A stretch of 64,000 bases of DNA. Source: SLRI01 sp964576715 (GTDB lineage Bacteria > Pseudomonadota > Alphaproteobacteria > Geminicoccales > Geminicoccaceae). The position numbers and the translations under genes are program-made. The notes below the pieces were generated by a model that was not told where the DNA came from, did no database searches, and saw nothing but the letters and a program-made list of their open reading frames with translations. Positions 26,987 through 36,105 of the stretch are shown one piece after another. Numbering within the stretch: position 1 is the stretch's first letter; each line of letters starts with the position of its first letter. The DNA is taken from NCBI GenBank assembly GCA_964576715.1, contig CAZNWE010000001.1:45300-109299 (forward strand). The letters run 5' to 3'.

Positions 26987-27892
26987 ATGAGTGAGCCCAA
27001 ACCGACCGTCTTCATCCATACCAACCCCAAGCAGATGCTGGGCGCGCTGGTCTCGCAGCACTCGTTTCGCCGCAACAGCCGCCGGCCTGACGCGTTCGCC
27101 GTCAAGATCGTCTCCACCGAGGACTTTCCCTGGCTGAAGGCGAAGGAGGGGCAGAGCTATCTCCGCGACGGGCTGACGCGCGAGTGGCTCTACGACGACC
27201 TGCAGTCGTTCACGCCGCTGCGCTTCACCGCGCCCGAACTCATGGGTTACCAGGGCCGGGCCCTGATGGTCGACCCCGACGTCTTCGCGGTCGGCGACGT
27301 GATGGACCTCTTGTCCCGCGACATGGCGGGCAAGGCGCTGTTTGCCCGGCAGCGCGGCGGCGACAAGGAGTTCGCGTCGAGCGTCATGCTCATGGATTGT
27401 GCGAAGCTGACCCACTGGCAGGTCGAGCAGCAGTTCGACGAGATGTTCGCCGGCAAGCGGGACTACATGGCGTGGATCAGCCTCAAGCTCGAGCCCAAGG
27501 ACACGATCGGCCTTTTGGAGCCCGAGTGGAACGACTTCGACCACCTTGGCCCGAAGACCAAGCTCCTGCACAACACCAAGCGCTGGACGCAGCCCTGGAA
27601 GACCGGTTTGCCGGTCGATTTTACGCCGTCCTCGAAGACCCGGCGGTTTGCCCCGCTGGGCTGGTTTCGCCGTGCCCGCGAGGCGGTGCTCGGCCGCTAT
27701 GGCGGGCTCGGTACCTACAAGCGCCACCCGGACCCGAACCAGGAGCAGTTCTTCTTCGGCCTCCTCGCCGAGGCGGTGGCGGCCGGCCACGTCTCCAAGG
27801 CCCTGGTCGAATCGGAGATGGCGAAGAACCACGTGCGCCACGACGCCTTCGAGGTGATGGCCCGCGCCTCCGCCACGCCGATCGCCGCCTGA
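26987..27892 (+). CDS. Glycosyltransferase-like protein (GT8-like)
   Basis: This 301-residue protein starts with a Rossmann-like strand (TVFIHTNPKQMLGALVS). A candidate metal-binding DxD triad follows in the context ALMVDPDVFAVGDV, which resembles the LDADMLVLGD pattern of GT8 enzymes. No TM segment is visible. The sugar donor and acceptor are unknown. It lies between a sulfotransferase gene and an LpxL-like gene on the same strand, which supports a role in building a decorated surface glycan. The ATG at 26987 gives a clean N-terminus. Confidence 0.55.
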   Translation: MSEPKPTVFIHTNPKQMLGALVSQHSFRRNSRRPDAFAVKIVSTEDFPWLKAKEGQSYLRDGLTREWLYDDLQSFTPLRFTAPELMGYQGRALMVDPDVFAVGDVMDLLSRDMAGKALFARQRGGDKEFASSVMLMDCAKLTHWQVEQQFDEMFAGKRDYMAWISLKLEPKDTIGLLEPEWNDFDHLGPKTKLLHNTKRWTQPWKTGLPVDFTPSSKTRRFAPLGWFRRAREAVLGRYGGLGTYKRHPDPNQEQFFFGLLAEAVAAGHVSKALVESEMAKNHVRHDAFEVMARASATPIAA

Positions 27893-27921
27893 TCCCTGGC
27901 AGCTAGGGCGGGACCGGCCCG

Positions 27922-28926
27922 TTGTCGCACCTGATCCGCAACAAACAGCTGCGCAAGCGACTGCGGCGCTGGGGCTTGCTGCAGCGGCTGGTCGGCCGCC
28001 TCGAGGATGCGGCACTGGTCGGTTTTTGGGTCGTTTGCGGCCGGCTGTCGCCGGAGCGCGCTTCGAGCTTCGGTGCCTGGGTGATCGGTGCGATCGGCCC
28101 CTGGACGCCCAAGCACGAGAAGATCGACGGCAACCTGCGCGTCGCCTTTCCCGAGCTCGGCGAGGCCGAGCGGCAGCGGATCGCCAGGGGGGTGTGGCGG
28201 AACATGGGTGCCAGTGCCGGCGAGTATCCGCATGTCGGGCGCTTCGGCGTGCCGGCCGGCGCCACCGGGATCGGCATCGTGGCCGACATCCAGCCGCAGC
28301 TCGAGGCCAATTTCAGCGGCGAGCGGCTGACCGTGTTCGCCACCGGGCATCTCGCCAATTGGGAGGTCCTGGCGGTGGCGCCGCGCCTTTGGGACGTCGA
28401 TCTTGCCGTCGTCTACGCGCCGATCGGCGAGGGCATCGCCGACCATCGGCTGCGCGCTTATCGCGATCTGATGGGCGCCCGGCTGCTGCCGCGCGACGGC
28501 AGTGCCAAGACCCTGCTGCGGCACCTCAACTCCGGCCGGCCGATCGGCATCGTCGCGGACTTCAGGGTCGATGAAGGCGAGCCGCTGCCGTTCTTCGGGG
28601 CGACCAAGCGGACAACGCTCTCGCCGGCGCGGCTGGCGCTCAAGACCGGTGCCGACTTCGTGGCCGTCAGGGTCGAGCGGCTGGGTCAAGCGCGGTTTCG
28701 GGTCACGGCCGAGGGGCCGTTGCGCCCGCCGCCCGATCTCGCCGACGACCACGCCCGTGCTGCGGCCATGATGACCGCCTTCAACCGGCACCTGGAGCGC
28801 TGGATCCGCGAGCGACCCGAGGAATGGGTCTGCGGCAAGCGCTGCTTCGAAAAGGGCTTGGTCGACGAAGCCTCGCGGCAGGAGGTGGAGCACGAGGTGG
28901 TCCGTGAGGTTGCCGATGTCTCGTGA
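27922..28926 (+). CDS. LpxL/HtrB-like lipid acyltransferase
   Basis: This enzyme class adds a secondary acyl chain to lipid A at the inner membrane. The 334-residue protein has the catalytic H-x4-E motif in FATGHLANWEVLA (about residue 140), preceded by ENLRVAFPEL-like NLRVAFPELGEAE and followed by GIVADFRVDEG and a C-terminal WIRERPEEWVCGKRCF. The start is TTG at 27922, 29 bp after the previous gene. A weak hydrophobic segment near the N-terminus (ALVGFWVVCG) may anchor it. The acceptor could be lipid A or another lipid. Confidence 0.82.
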   Translation: MSHLIRNKQLRKRLRRWGLLQRLVGRLEDAALVGFWVVCGRLSPERASSFGAWVIGAIGPWTPKHEKIDGNLRVAFPELGEAERQRIARGVWRNMGASAGEYPHVGRFGVPAGATGIGIVADIQPQLEANFSGERLTVFATGHLANWEVLAVAPRLWDVDLAVVYAPIGEGIADHRLRAYRDLMGARLLPRDGSAKTLLRHLNSGRPIGIVADFRVDEGEPLPFFGATKRTTLSPARLALKTGADFVAVRVERLGQARFRVTAEGPLRPPPDLADDHARAAAMMTAFNRHLERWIRERPEEWVCGKRCFEKGLVDEASRQEVEHEVVREVADVS

Positions 28927-28959
28927 ACCCGCTGCCTCGCACAGCGTCGGCGGGCGCCC

Positions 28960-29943
28960 GTGCTGAGCGACAACGCCAAGAAGGCGCTGGTCCTGGGCTC
29001 GAGCGAGCTCCTGCCGCGCGGGCTGCGGCTGGCGGCGCGCCGCGCGTGGCTGGCGCGGCTCGAGCTTGAAAAGGCCGAGCGCACCGGTCTCTTGATCATC
29101 GGCCATCCGAAAAGCGGCAATACCTGGCTTCGGGTGCTGCTCTCCCGGCTCTACCAGTTCCGCCACGGCCTGCCGGGCCACCTCGTCGTCACCTCCGACG
29201 AGTTGCATCGTCGGGTCGCCGCCATCCCGCGCATCTCGGCGACCAATGCGTGGTATGCCTACGAGGCCCGGGTCGGCGAGGCGCTCGCGGTCGATGCGCC
29301 GGCGAATCCGATTCGCGACAAGCCCATCGTCTTCCTGCCGCGTCACCCGATCGACATCGCCACCTCGTGGTACCTGCAGGTGACCAAGCGGCAGTCGCGC
29401 GCCAAGTTCGAGCTGATCAACGCCGACCTCGACGAGCCCATCGACCGCAGCACGATCGATCGCTGGCGCTTCGTTCGACAGAGCGGCTTCGGCCTCGTCA
29501 ACATCATCGACTTCCTCAACGCCTTTCAGGCGCGGATCGCGGTCCTGCCCCGAGCGATCTCGGTGCCCTACGAGGCATTGCGCGCCGATCCGGCGGGACA
29601 ACTCGCCCGGATCGGCAGCCTGATGGGCGAACGATTCAGCGACGAGGAGATCGCCGAAGCCGTACGCTTCGGCAGCTTCGACAATCTGAAGACCCTGGAA
29701 TCCGCCAATTTCTTCAAGCAGAAGGGACTGCGGCCAGGGATCAAGGGCGATGCCGAGAGCAGCAAGGTCAGGCGTGCGAAGGTCGGCGGCTATGCCGAGG
29801 ATTTCACGCCCGAGCAGGTGGCCGAGCTGGAGGCGCTGGTCGCCGAGCGGCTCGATCCGGCGTTGGCCCATGCGCTCGGCAGCAAGACGCTGCCGGGGCT
29901 TGGGGCGGGGCCAGCAGCACCCACGCCCGCCCGCGCCTCGTGA
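28960..29943 (+). CDS. PAPS-dependent sulfotransferase 2
   Basis: This is a second sulfotransferase of 327 residues, clearly diverged from the first. The phosphosulfate loop is LIIGHPKSGNTWLRVLLSRL and the 3'-phosphate site is IVFLPRHPIDIATSWYLQ. The C-terminal cofactor segment is RRAKVGGYAEDFTPEQ. The start is GTG at 28960. Its stop overlaps the next gene by GTGA. Two sulfotransferases in one cluster suggest sulfation at two positions or on two acceptors. Confidence 0.82.
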   Translation: MLSDNAKKALVLGSSELLPRGLRLAARRAWLARLELEKAERTGLLIIGHPKSGNTWLRVLLSRLYQFRHGLPGHLVVTSDELHRRVAAIPRISATNAWYAYEARVGEALAVDAPANPIRDKPIVFLPRHPIDIATSWYLQVTKRQSRAKFELINADLDEPIDRSTIDRWRFVRQSGFGLVNIIDFLNAFQARIAVLPRAISVPYEALRADPAGQLARIGSLMGERFSDEEIAEAVRFGSFDNLKTLESANFFKQKGLRPGIKGDAESSKVRRAKVGGYAEDFTPEQVAELEALVAERLDPALAHALGSKTLPGLGAGPAAPTPARAS

Positions 29944-31037
29944 ACGCCCAGCCACGCACCTGGCTGGTCCTCGGCGACAAGCCCGGCGACAACCGCCAAG
30001 TCGAGATCATCGCCGAACGGCTGCCCTGGCCGGTCGAGCGCCGCAACGTCATCCCGAAGCCCGAATGGGCGTTCGAAAAGCCCAAGGTTCGCCCGACCCT
30101 CGACATCTTCGATGCGGGCAAGTCGGACACGCTGGCGCCGCCCTGGCCGGGTCTCATCTTGACCATCGGCCGAAGGCCGTCCTCGGCGGCGCTCTGGATC
30201 CAGGAGCAGAATCAGGGCCGGACCCGCATCGTTCTGGTCGGCAAGCCGTCGGGCTCCATTCTGCCCTACGATCTGGTCGTTGCCAGCGGCGAGCAGTTCC
30301 TGCCGCCCTTGCCCAGCGTCATGCCGATCGGCCTGCCCCTGATGCGCGTCGATCCTGAGCGCATCGCCGCCGAGACGGCCCTCTGGGCACCCCGCTTCGC
30401 CGGGCTGCCGCGCCCCTGGGTAGCGGTGCTGCTGGGCGGCCCGACCGGCCCCTTTCGCTTCGACGGCCAGCTGGTCGAGCGGGTCCTGACACTGCTGCGC
30501 GACATCACCGAGGGGCAGGGCGGCACCGCCTTCGTCATCACCAGCCGGCGCACGCCGCCGTTCGTCGTCGAGGCTCTGCGCGGCCGGTTGCCGGGGCCGG
30601 CCCGGCTGTTCGCCTGGGGCGATGCCGAGGCCGGCAATCCTTATGCGGCACTGCTCGGCACGGCCGATGCGGCGCTGGTCACCGCCGACAGCATCTCGAT
30701 GCAGACCGAGGTGGCGCGCCAGGGCCTGCCGCTTGCCATCATCCCGCTCGGCACCCGGTGGTGGGGTGGCTTGGACCGGCAGCGGCGCCGTTGGCTGCGG
30801 CGGCTGTCGACCGGCCCCTTGGCCGGCATCTCGAATGCGCTGGCGCGGCGTGGCCTGGCGATGCAGATCCGCGATTTCGAGGCGTTTCAGGACATGCTGG
30901 TGGCGAGCGGTATCGCAGCCCGGGCCACCAGCCGTCCGGCCGCCCCGTCGGGCCGGGCCGGCGACGAGCTCGAGACGGTCCGCCGTCGGATCGAGGCGCT
31001 GGTGGCCGACGGCCTGCCCGAACGACAACGCGCCTGA
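29940..31037 (+). CDS. ELM1/GtrOC1-family protein, putative glycosyltransferase
   Basis: The bacterial relatives of plant ELM1 look like GT-B fold glycosyltransferases and sit in LPS or surface polysaccharide clusters. The 365-residue protein begins TWLVLGDKPGDNRQVEIIAE. It has LILTIGRRPSSAALWIQ, VAVLLGGPTGPFRFD, FVITSRRTPPFVVEAL and the C-terminal ADAALVTADSISMQTEVARQ typical of the family. The start is GTG at 29940, overlapping the previous stop by 4 bp. It ends the surface cluster, 14 bp before the convergent hydrolase gene. The function is inferred from family and context. Confidence 0.78.
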   Translation: MNAQPRTWLVLGDKPGDNRQVEIIAERLPWPVERRNVIPKPEWAFEKPKVRPTLDIFDAGKSDTLAPPWPGLILTIGRRPSSAALWIQEQNQGRTRIVLVGKPSGSILPYDLVVASGEQFLPPLPSVMPIGLPLMRVDPERIAAETALWAPRFAGLPRPWVAVLLGGPTGPFRFDGQLVERVLTLLRDITEGQGGTAFVITSRRTPPFVVEALRGRLPGPARLFAWGDAEAGNPYAALLGTADAALVTADSISMQTEVARQGLPLAIIPLGTRWWGGLDRQRRRWLRRLSTGPLAGISNALARRGLAMQIRDFEAFQDMLVASGIAARATSRPAAPSGRAGDELETVRRRIEALVADGLPERQRA

Positions 31038-31051
31038 AGCCGAGGCTGCGC

Positions 31052-31948
31052 TCAGCCGCGAGCGACCGCCACTGGCCCGCCCCGCTCGACCGCCGCAAAG
31101 AAGCTGGTGACGTCGCCCAGAATATCGTCCCGCCAGCGCAGCGGCCGGGCGATGTTGACGAGCGTGCCGGCATGGCCGACCCCGTCATATTCGCGCGTCA
31201 CGGCGACGCTGCCGGCGGCTTCGAGCTTCCCCTGCAGCCGGTGAATGTTCTCGAGGGCCACCACGGCGTCCTCGCTGCCGTTGACCAGCAGCATGGGCGG
31301 TGCCTCGCCGTGCGCCCGGTTGACCGGCTGCGTCGTCTCGAGATCGGCAACCCCGGCAAAGGCCTCGCGGGTTGCCCGCACCCGCAATGGCAGGAAGTCG
31401 TAGGGACCCGAAAGCCCGGCCACGGCGGCGATCGCCTCACCGTCGATGCCAGCCGCCGCCTGAATTTCCGAGGCCAGCGCCAGCATGACGGCGTTGTAGG
31501 CACCGGCGGAGTGGCCGACGAGGAAGACTGGCCCATCCGCCCCGCCGAAGAACGCCGCCTGCCGACGGAACGCCTTGAGCGCCCGGCCGCAATCGACGAC
31601 GAAGGCCGGATAGCGCACCTCCGGGACGATTCGATAGTCGGGGATCGCGGTGATGAAGCCCTGTGCGGCGAAGGCCCGGCCGACGAATCCATAGTTGGCC
31701 TTGTCTCCTCGCCGCCACGAGCCGCCGTAGAGGAACAGCAAGAGCGGTGCCGGCCGGTCGCTCCGGCCAGCGTCGGGCACATAGACATCGAAGCGCTGGC
31801 GGGGATGGGTGCCGTAGGCGAGGTCGGTCTCGGCGCGAAAGGACCCGGCGTCCTTCGGCACGAGCGCGTTCATCACGCCGAGCGGGCTGCAGGCTGAGAG
31901 CAAGGGTGCCAGCAGGGGCGTGGTCAACACGGCACGACGCGACGGCAC
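31052..31948 (-). CDS. Alpha/beta hydrolase lipoprotein (carboxylesterase-like)
   Basis: This 298-residue protein starts with a lipoprotein signal (VPSRRAVLTTPLLAPLLSAC, lipobox LSAC), so it is likely membrane-anchored and periplasmic. The hydrolase domain has the oxyanion region LLLFLYGGSWRRGDK, the nucleophile elbow GHSAGAY, the aspartate in VNGSEDAVV and the histidine in DGVGHAG. The BD-FAE/kynurenine-formamidase-like group fits best. The start is GTG at 31948. Upstream codons in frame overlap selO and are not needed. The substrate is unknown. Confidence 0.8.
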   Translation of the reverse strand: MPSRRAVLTTPLLAPLLSACSPLGVMNALVPKDAGSFRAETDLAYGTHPRQRFDVYVPDAGRSDRPAPLLLFLYGGSWRRGDKANYGFVGRAFAAQGFITAIPDYRIVPEVRYPAFVVDCGRALKAFRRQAAFFGGADGPVFLVGHSAGAYNAVMLALASEIQAAAGIDGEAIAAVAGLSGPYDFLPLRVRATREAFAGVADLETTQPVNRAHGEAPPMLLVNGSEDAVVALENIHRLQGKLEAAGSVAVTREYDGVGHAGTLVNIARPLRWRDDILGDVTSFFAAVERGGPVAVARG

Positions 31949-31967
31949 GGCGGCGCTGCCGAACCGC

Positions 31968-33470
31968 TCACGTGCCACAAAAGGTGCGGTAGGGCACCGC
32001 GCTGGGTGGCGGCGGTGCCGCAAGGTCGGCGGTGGCCGGATCATCGACAAACGGCCGTGCCGAGGCCTCGTGCAGCCGGTCGACGAGCGACTGGTCGCCG
32101 TTCTCGACCGCCGCCTCGAGCGCCGCCTCGACCAGGTGGTTGCGCGGGATCAGGGCGGGGCTCACCCTGCGCATCCGGCTCGCGCGTTCGGTCGGCGTGA
32201 GCGGGTCGCGGGCGAGCCGCGTCCGCCAGTCGGCGAGCCAGGTGTCGATTCCGCCGGGTTCGGCGAACAACTGGCGAAGCGGCTGATCCGCCGCCTCGTT
32301 CTCCGCCGCGGCGGCGAGCCGGCGGAAGGTGAGCGTGAAGTCGGCCTGGCCCGCGTGCATCGCATCGAGGAGGCCCTTGGCGAGGCCGAGATCGCTCGCC
32401 TCGGCGGCGGCGAGCCCGAGCTTGGCGCGCATGCCGTCGAGATAGTGCTGTTGGAAGCGCTCCCAAAAGCCGGTGATCACGGCATTGGCATCTTCGATCG
32501 CCCGTTCCTCGTCAGCATCGAGCAGCGGTAACAGCGCTTCGGCCAGCCGGGCGAGGTTCCACTGCGCGATCCGCGGCTGGTTGCCATAGGCGTAGCGGCC
32601 GAAATCGTCGATCGAGCTGAACACCGTCGCCGGATCGTAGGCATCCATGAAGGCACAAGGCCCGAAATCGATGGTCTCGCCGGCGATCGACATGTTGTCC
32701 GTGTTCATCACCCCATGGATGAAGCCGACCAGCAACCAGCGCGCAACCAGCGCCGCCTGCCGGTCGCGCACGGCCTCGAGCAGCGCCAGATAGGGCCGCT
32801 CGGCACAAGCGAGCTCGGGGTAGTGGCGATCGATGACATAGTCGGCGAGCTGCCTGACGGCCGCATCGTTCTGCCTTGCGGCGAAGAACTGGAAGGTGCC
32901 GACCCGCACATGGCTCGCGGCGACCCGGGTGACGACGCCGCCTGGCTGGATGGTCTGACGAATGACCGGCTCGCCGGTGGCGACCGCGGCGAGCGAGCGG
33001 GTCGTCGGGATGCCGAGCGCGGCCATCGCCTCGCTCACCAGATATTCGCGCAGCACCGGGCCGAGCGGGGCTTTGCCGTCACCGCCACGGGAGTAGGGGG
33101 TGCGCCCGGCCCCCTTGAGCTGGATGTCGCGCCGTCGACCGTGGCGATCGATCACCTCGCCGAGCAGGATCGCCCGGCCGTCGCCGAGCTGCGGCACGAA
33201 CTGGCCGAACTGGTGGCCGGCATAGGCCATGGCGATGGGCTCGGCCCCGTCCGGCAGACGGTTGCCGGCGAAGACGGCCGCGAGCGTGGCCTCGTCGAGC
33301 CCTGCGACATCGAGCCCGAGTTCGGCGGCGAGCGGCTGATTGAAGCACACCAGTCGGGGCTCGGGCACCGGCGTCGGCCGGCGTACGGCGAAGAAGCCTT
33401 CGGGCAGCCGGGCGTAGCTGTTGTCGAAGGCGAAGGCGGCGGTCGGCTCTGGGCGTGGCTCGATGCTCAT
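31968..33470 (-). CDS. selO: Protein adenylyltransferase SelO (YdiU/UPF0061)
   Basis: SelO is a pseudokinase-fold enzyme that transfers AMP from ATP to Ser, Thr or Tyr of proteins and is linked to redox stress. The 500-residue protein has the N-terminal YAGHQFGQFVPQLGDGRA and the ATP-site IQLKGAGRTPYSRGGDGKA. It also has PGGVVTRVAASHVRVGTFQFF and the catalytic pair in MNTDNMSIAGETIDFGPCAFMD. The C-terminus ends FCGT, with Cys at the site that is selenocysteine in many eukaryotic SelO proteins. The ATG at 33470 gives the usual N-terminus. Confidence 0.93.
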   Translation of the reverse strand: MSIEPRPEPTAAFAFDNSYARLPEGFFAVRRPTPVPEPRLVCFNQPLAAELGLDVAGLDEATLAAVFAGNRLPDGAEPIAMAYAGHQFGQFVPQLGDGRAILLGEVIDRHGRRRDIQLKGAGRTPYSRGGDGKAPLGPVLREYLVSEAMAALGIPTTRSLAAVATGEPVIRQTIQPGGVVTRVAASHVRVGTFQFFAARQNDAAVRQLADYVIDRHYPELACAERPYLALLEAVRDRQAALVARWLLVGFIHGVMNTDNMSIAGETIDFGPCAFMDAYDPATVFSSIDDFGRYAYGNQPRIAQWNLARLAEALLPLLDADEERAIEDANAVITGFWERFQQHYLDGMRAKLGLAAAEASDLGLAKGLLDAMHAGQADFTLTFRRLAAAAENEAADQPLRQLFAEPGGIDTWLADWRTRLARDPLTPTERASRMRRVSPALIPRNHLVEAALEAAVENGDQSLVDRLHEASARPFVDDPATADLAAPPPPSAVPYRTFCGT

Positions 33471-33510
33471 GGTTGGGATATGGCGCCGGACCCACCAGCC
33501 GTCCAGCGGC

Positions 33511-34878
33511 TCAGCCCTGCGCAATCGCCCGCTCGATGATGCTCAGCGCTTGCCGCATCTCCGTCTCGGTGACGGTGAGCGGCGGGGTCAGGGTCAAGAC
33601 GTTGCCCATGGTCGTCTTGAACGACAGGCCCTGATCGAGGCAGCGGTAGAGCACGCGCTCGGCCAGCGCCCTCGCCGGCTGCCTGGTCGTGCGATCCTCG
33701 ACGAGCTCGATGCCGAAGAGCAGGCCGCGGCCGCGCACATCGCCGATCGCCGGCTGGCGCTGTTTCATGGCGTCGACCTCGGCGAGGGCCATGGCACCGA
33801 TCCGCGCCGCGTTCCCGACCAGCCCCTCGTCCTCGATGATCTCGATCGTCGTCAGCGCCGCCCGGGTGGTCACCGGGTTCTTCTCGTGGGTGTAGTGGCC
33901 CAGGGCCCAGTCCTGGGCGACGTCGAGGTCTGGCCGGGCGACGACAGCGGCGATGGGCAGGATGCCGCCGCCCAGGGCCTTGCCGAGGACCAGGATGTCG
34001 GGGGTGACACCGTCGTGCTCGGAGGCGAACATCCGCCCGGTCTTGCCGAGGCCCGTGGGGATTTCGTCGAAGATCAAGAGCGCGCCGTGACGGTCGCAGG
34101 CTTCCTTGACCTGTTGCCAGAAGCCCGGTGGCGGCAAATAGGGGATCGCCCGGGCCGGCTCGGCGATGACGGCGGCGACGTCGCCCTCGCGCTCGAGCAC
34201 GTAGTCGACCATGGCGGCACAGGCGAGCCGGCAGCGTGCGAGGTCGGGCTTGCCGTCGGCGTCGACATCGTGGCCATAAGGGCAGCGGTAGCAGGCAAAG
34301 GGGGCGACGTGCGTGGTGCCGGGCATCTGGGAGGCTGCGGGGCCGGAGCGAAACAGCATCTCGCCCGAGAGGGCACCCGCGCCGAGGCCGGCGCCGTGGA
34401 AGGCGTCCCAGAAGGTGATGATCTTGAAGCGGCCGGTGGCGATCCGGGCGAGCTTGACCGCGACCTCGACGGCGTCCGAGCCGCCGGTGGTGAAGAGGAC
34501 CTTGGCGAGGTCGCCGGGGGTGATTTGGCCGAGCTTCTCGGCGAGCGCTGTCGCTGGTTCACAGGCGAAGCGGCGCGGTGCAAAGGGCAGGGCGTCCATT
34601 TGCGCCGCGATGGCGGCCTTGAGGCGCGGGTGGCCGTAGCCGATGTGGTGGACGTTGTTGCCGTGGAAGTCCATGAAGCGGCGGCCCTGGGCGTCCTCGA
34701 GCCAGATGCCCCGGGCCTTCGCCACGACGTCGAGGCAGGGCGTGGAGACGGACTGGTGGAGGAACGCCCTGGCGTCCGCCTCGAGGGCTGCCCGGGTCGC
34801 TTCATCCAGGGTGCGCGCCTGCCAGCGCTGCCGCTCGGGGGTGAGGTTGCTGTCGCTTTCGGATGGGGTGACGCTCAC
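33511..34878 (-). CDS. pbfA: Class III aminotransferase-fold enzyme, PbfA-like (1-hydroxy-2-aminoethylphosphonate ammonia-lyase)
   Basis: This PLP enzyme of 455 residues resembles the PbfA group, which eliminates ammonia from (R)-1-hydroxy-2-aminoethylphosphonate to give phosphonoacetaldehyde. Features include DFHGNNVHHIGYGHPRLK, the phosphate site TTGGSDAVEVAVKLAR, AFHGAGLGAGALSGE, LLIFDEIPTGLGKTG and the PLP-lysine segment ILVLGKALGGGILP. HYTHEKNPVTTRA follows, with the end motif GLSFKTTMGNVLTLTPPLT. PhnY in the phn operon 7 kb away would use the product. The start is GTG at 34878, overlapping the cytochrome b561 stop. Another class III activity cannot be excluded. Confidence 0.68.
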   Translation of the reverse strand: MSVTPSESDSNLTPERQRWQARTLDEATRAALEADARAFLHQSVSTPCLDVVAKARGIWLEDAQGRRFMDFHGNNVHHIGYGHPRLKAAIAAQMDALPFAPRRFACEPATALAEKLGQITPGDLAKVLFTTGGSDAVEVAVKLARIATGRFKIITFWDAFHGAGLGAGALSGEMLFRSGPAASQMPGTTHVAPFACYRCPYGHDVDADGKPDLARCRLACAAMVDYVLEREGDVAAVIAEPARAIPYLPPPGFWQQVKEACDRHGALLIFDEIPTGLGKTGRMFASEHDGVTPDILVLGKALGGGILPIAAVVARPDLDVAQDWALGHYTHEKNPVTTRAALTTIEIIEDEGLVGNAARIGAMALAEVDAMKQRQPAIGDVRGRGLLFGIELVEDRTTRQPARALAERVLYRCLDQGLSFKTTMGNVLTLTPPLTVTETEMRQALSIIERAIAQG

Positions 34879-35417
34879 CCGGGACTGCCGAGCTTGATGC
34901 GGCCCATGATGTTGTCTTGGCGGACGAGCTGGTGGTGCAGAGCGGCCGCCACATGGGTCACCAGCAACAACGCCAGGAGCCACGCCATCGCGGCATGCAC
35001 GTAGCGCGGCGGAAAGGCCCAGAAGTTCGGCAGCACGCCCTCGACCTCGCCGGTCAGGATCGGCCTCGCACCCGACAGCAGCATGAGCGCGATGCCGGAG
35101 GCGGCGAGCACCAGGATCACCGCGTAGAGCAGGCCGTGCACCGCCTTCGCGGTCCTGGCCTGGAGCGGCGGCGTGTCGGCGAGCGGGGCCGGCCGCCGAT
35201 CGAAGGCCAGCCACCAGACGAGGCGCACGACGGTAAGTGCCAGGACGAGCACGCCGGTCGGCGCGTGGAGGCGGAGGATCGCCGCCTTGCTGGCCGGGTC
35301 GCTGGTGTTGGCGGCGACGAACCCGGCCGCCAGCAAAGCCAGGATCAAGGCGGCGCTCAGCCAGTGCAGAACGACCGCGACCGCACCATAGCGCTGCGTC
35401 GAACCCCTAAGTGCCAT
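34875..35417 (-). CDS. Cytochrome b561 family membrane protein
   Basis: This 180-residue protein has four TM helices, the layout of bacterial b561 di-heme quinol oxidoreductases. Heme-ligand histidines can be assigned to AVVLHWLSAALILALL (helix 1), AVHGLLYAVILVLAASG (helix 3) and YVHAAMAWLLALLLVTHVAAALHH (helix 4). The ATG at 35417 is preferred. It overlaps the following pbfA-like gene by GTGA. The upstream intergenic region holds three copies of an 11-bp element. Confidence 0.85.
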   Translation of the reverse strand: MALRGSTQRYGAVAVVLHWLSAALILALLAAGFVAANTSDPASKAAILRLHAPTGVLVLALTVVRLVWWLAFDRRPAPLADTPPLQARTAKAVHGLLYAVILVLAASGIALMLLSGARPILTGEVEGVLPNFWAFPPRYVHAAMAWLLALLLVTHVAAALHHQLVRQDNIMGRIKLGSPG

Positions 35418-35513
35418 GACCGTCCCCCTGGTCGCTGAAAGGCGTTTCCAGCCCATCCTTTCGCCACGCCCGACGGCACCGATCAAGCGCCAACTTGTCG
35501 CCCCGCCGTTCAT

Positions 35514-35604
35514 GGTACCGGGTATCTTCACGGCCGTTGACGCTGCTGCAGGCCCTCTTCAGGGTACCGGGTATGGTTAACGCCGGTTAAGGGTACCCGG
35601 TACC
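35514..35604. promoter_or_regulatory. Three copies of the element GGTACCGGGTA
   Basis: Exact copies lie at 35514-35524 and 35563-35573 in direct orientation and at 35594-35604 inverted. They fall between divergent cytochrome b561 and a small membrane-protein gene. Copies 1 and 3 also share a flanking CAT. The arrangement looks like a multi-site operator. The regulator is unknown and is not encoded next to it. Confidence 0.55.
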
Positions 35605-35646
35605 ATGACTCGTGCTTCTCGCTCGGCTTTCAGAGGTCGTCCGGTC

Positions 35647-36030
35647 ATGCTGCAGGTGACACGCTACGCGCATCGTTTGGGGCTGGCACTGCTGCTCGCG
35701 GGGGTGCTGGCGCCGGTGGCGATCGGGGTGATGCCGGGTCTCTTGCTCGCGGCGATCAGTGGCTGCTGCCTCTTGCTCCTGCGTGCCGGGCTCGTGCAGC
35801 AGCGCTGGCTGCAGCTGCATCTCTGGGCGGCCCTCGTCGTCATGGCGGTGATCGTGCTCGTGTTGCTGCCGGTGTCGCGCGAGGTGGCGGCCCTGGGCGG
35901 CGATGCCCAAGCGGCCGCAGCGCTGCTCGCCCGCGAGCGCCGGCTCCTTTGGCTCACCGGCGGCCTCGTTCTGGGTGTGGCGGCGATCGGCTTCTTCAAG
36001 CCACGGCTTCGCTCGGGCGATCGCGGCTAG
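35647..36030 (+). CDS. Small integral membrane protein, unknown
   Basis: This 127-residue protein consists mostly of hydrophobic helices: LGLALLLAGVLAPVAIGVMP, LLLAAISGCCLLLLRAG, LHLWAALVVMAVIVLVLLPV and RLLWLTGGLVLGVAAIGFF. I do not recognise the family. The ATG at 35647 is preferred because it has an AGAGG ribosome-binding site. An ATG at 35605 would directly abut the third operator copy. It is divergent from cytochrome b561 and probably shares its control region. Confidence 0.6.
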   Translation: MLQVTRYAHRLGLALLLAGVLAPVAIGVMPGLLLAAISGCCLLLLRAGLVQQRWLQLHLWAALVVMAVIVLVLLPVSREVAALGGDAQAAAALLARERRLLWLTGGLVLGVAAIGFFKPRLRSGDRG

Positions 36031-36105
36031 GGCGGCGCCGGGCCGAAGCGTCCGGCGCGGCTTTTCGGCTTGTTTCAATCCGGCCGAGCCTCGAAACTGC
36101 CAGCC

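Noticed and set aside
35577..35590. TTAA-CGCCGG-TTAA as a CtrA site
   Set aside because: The spacing is six bases, whereas CtrA sites have seven. It lies within the GGTACCGGGTA array and is better left unassigned.
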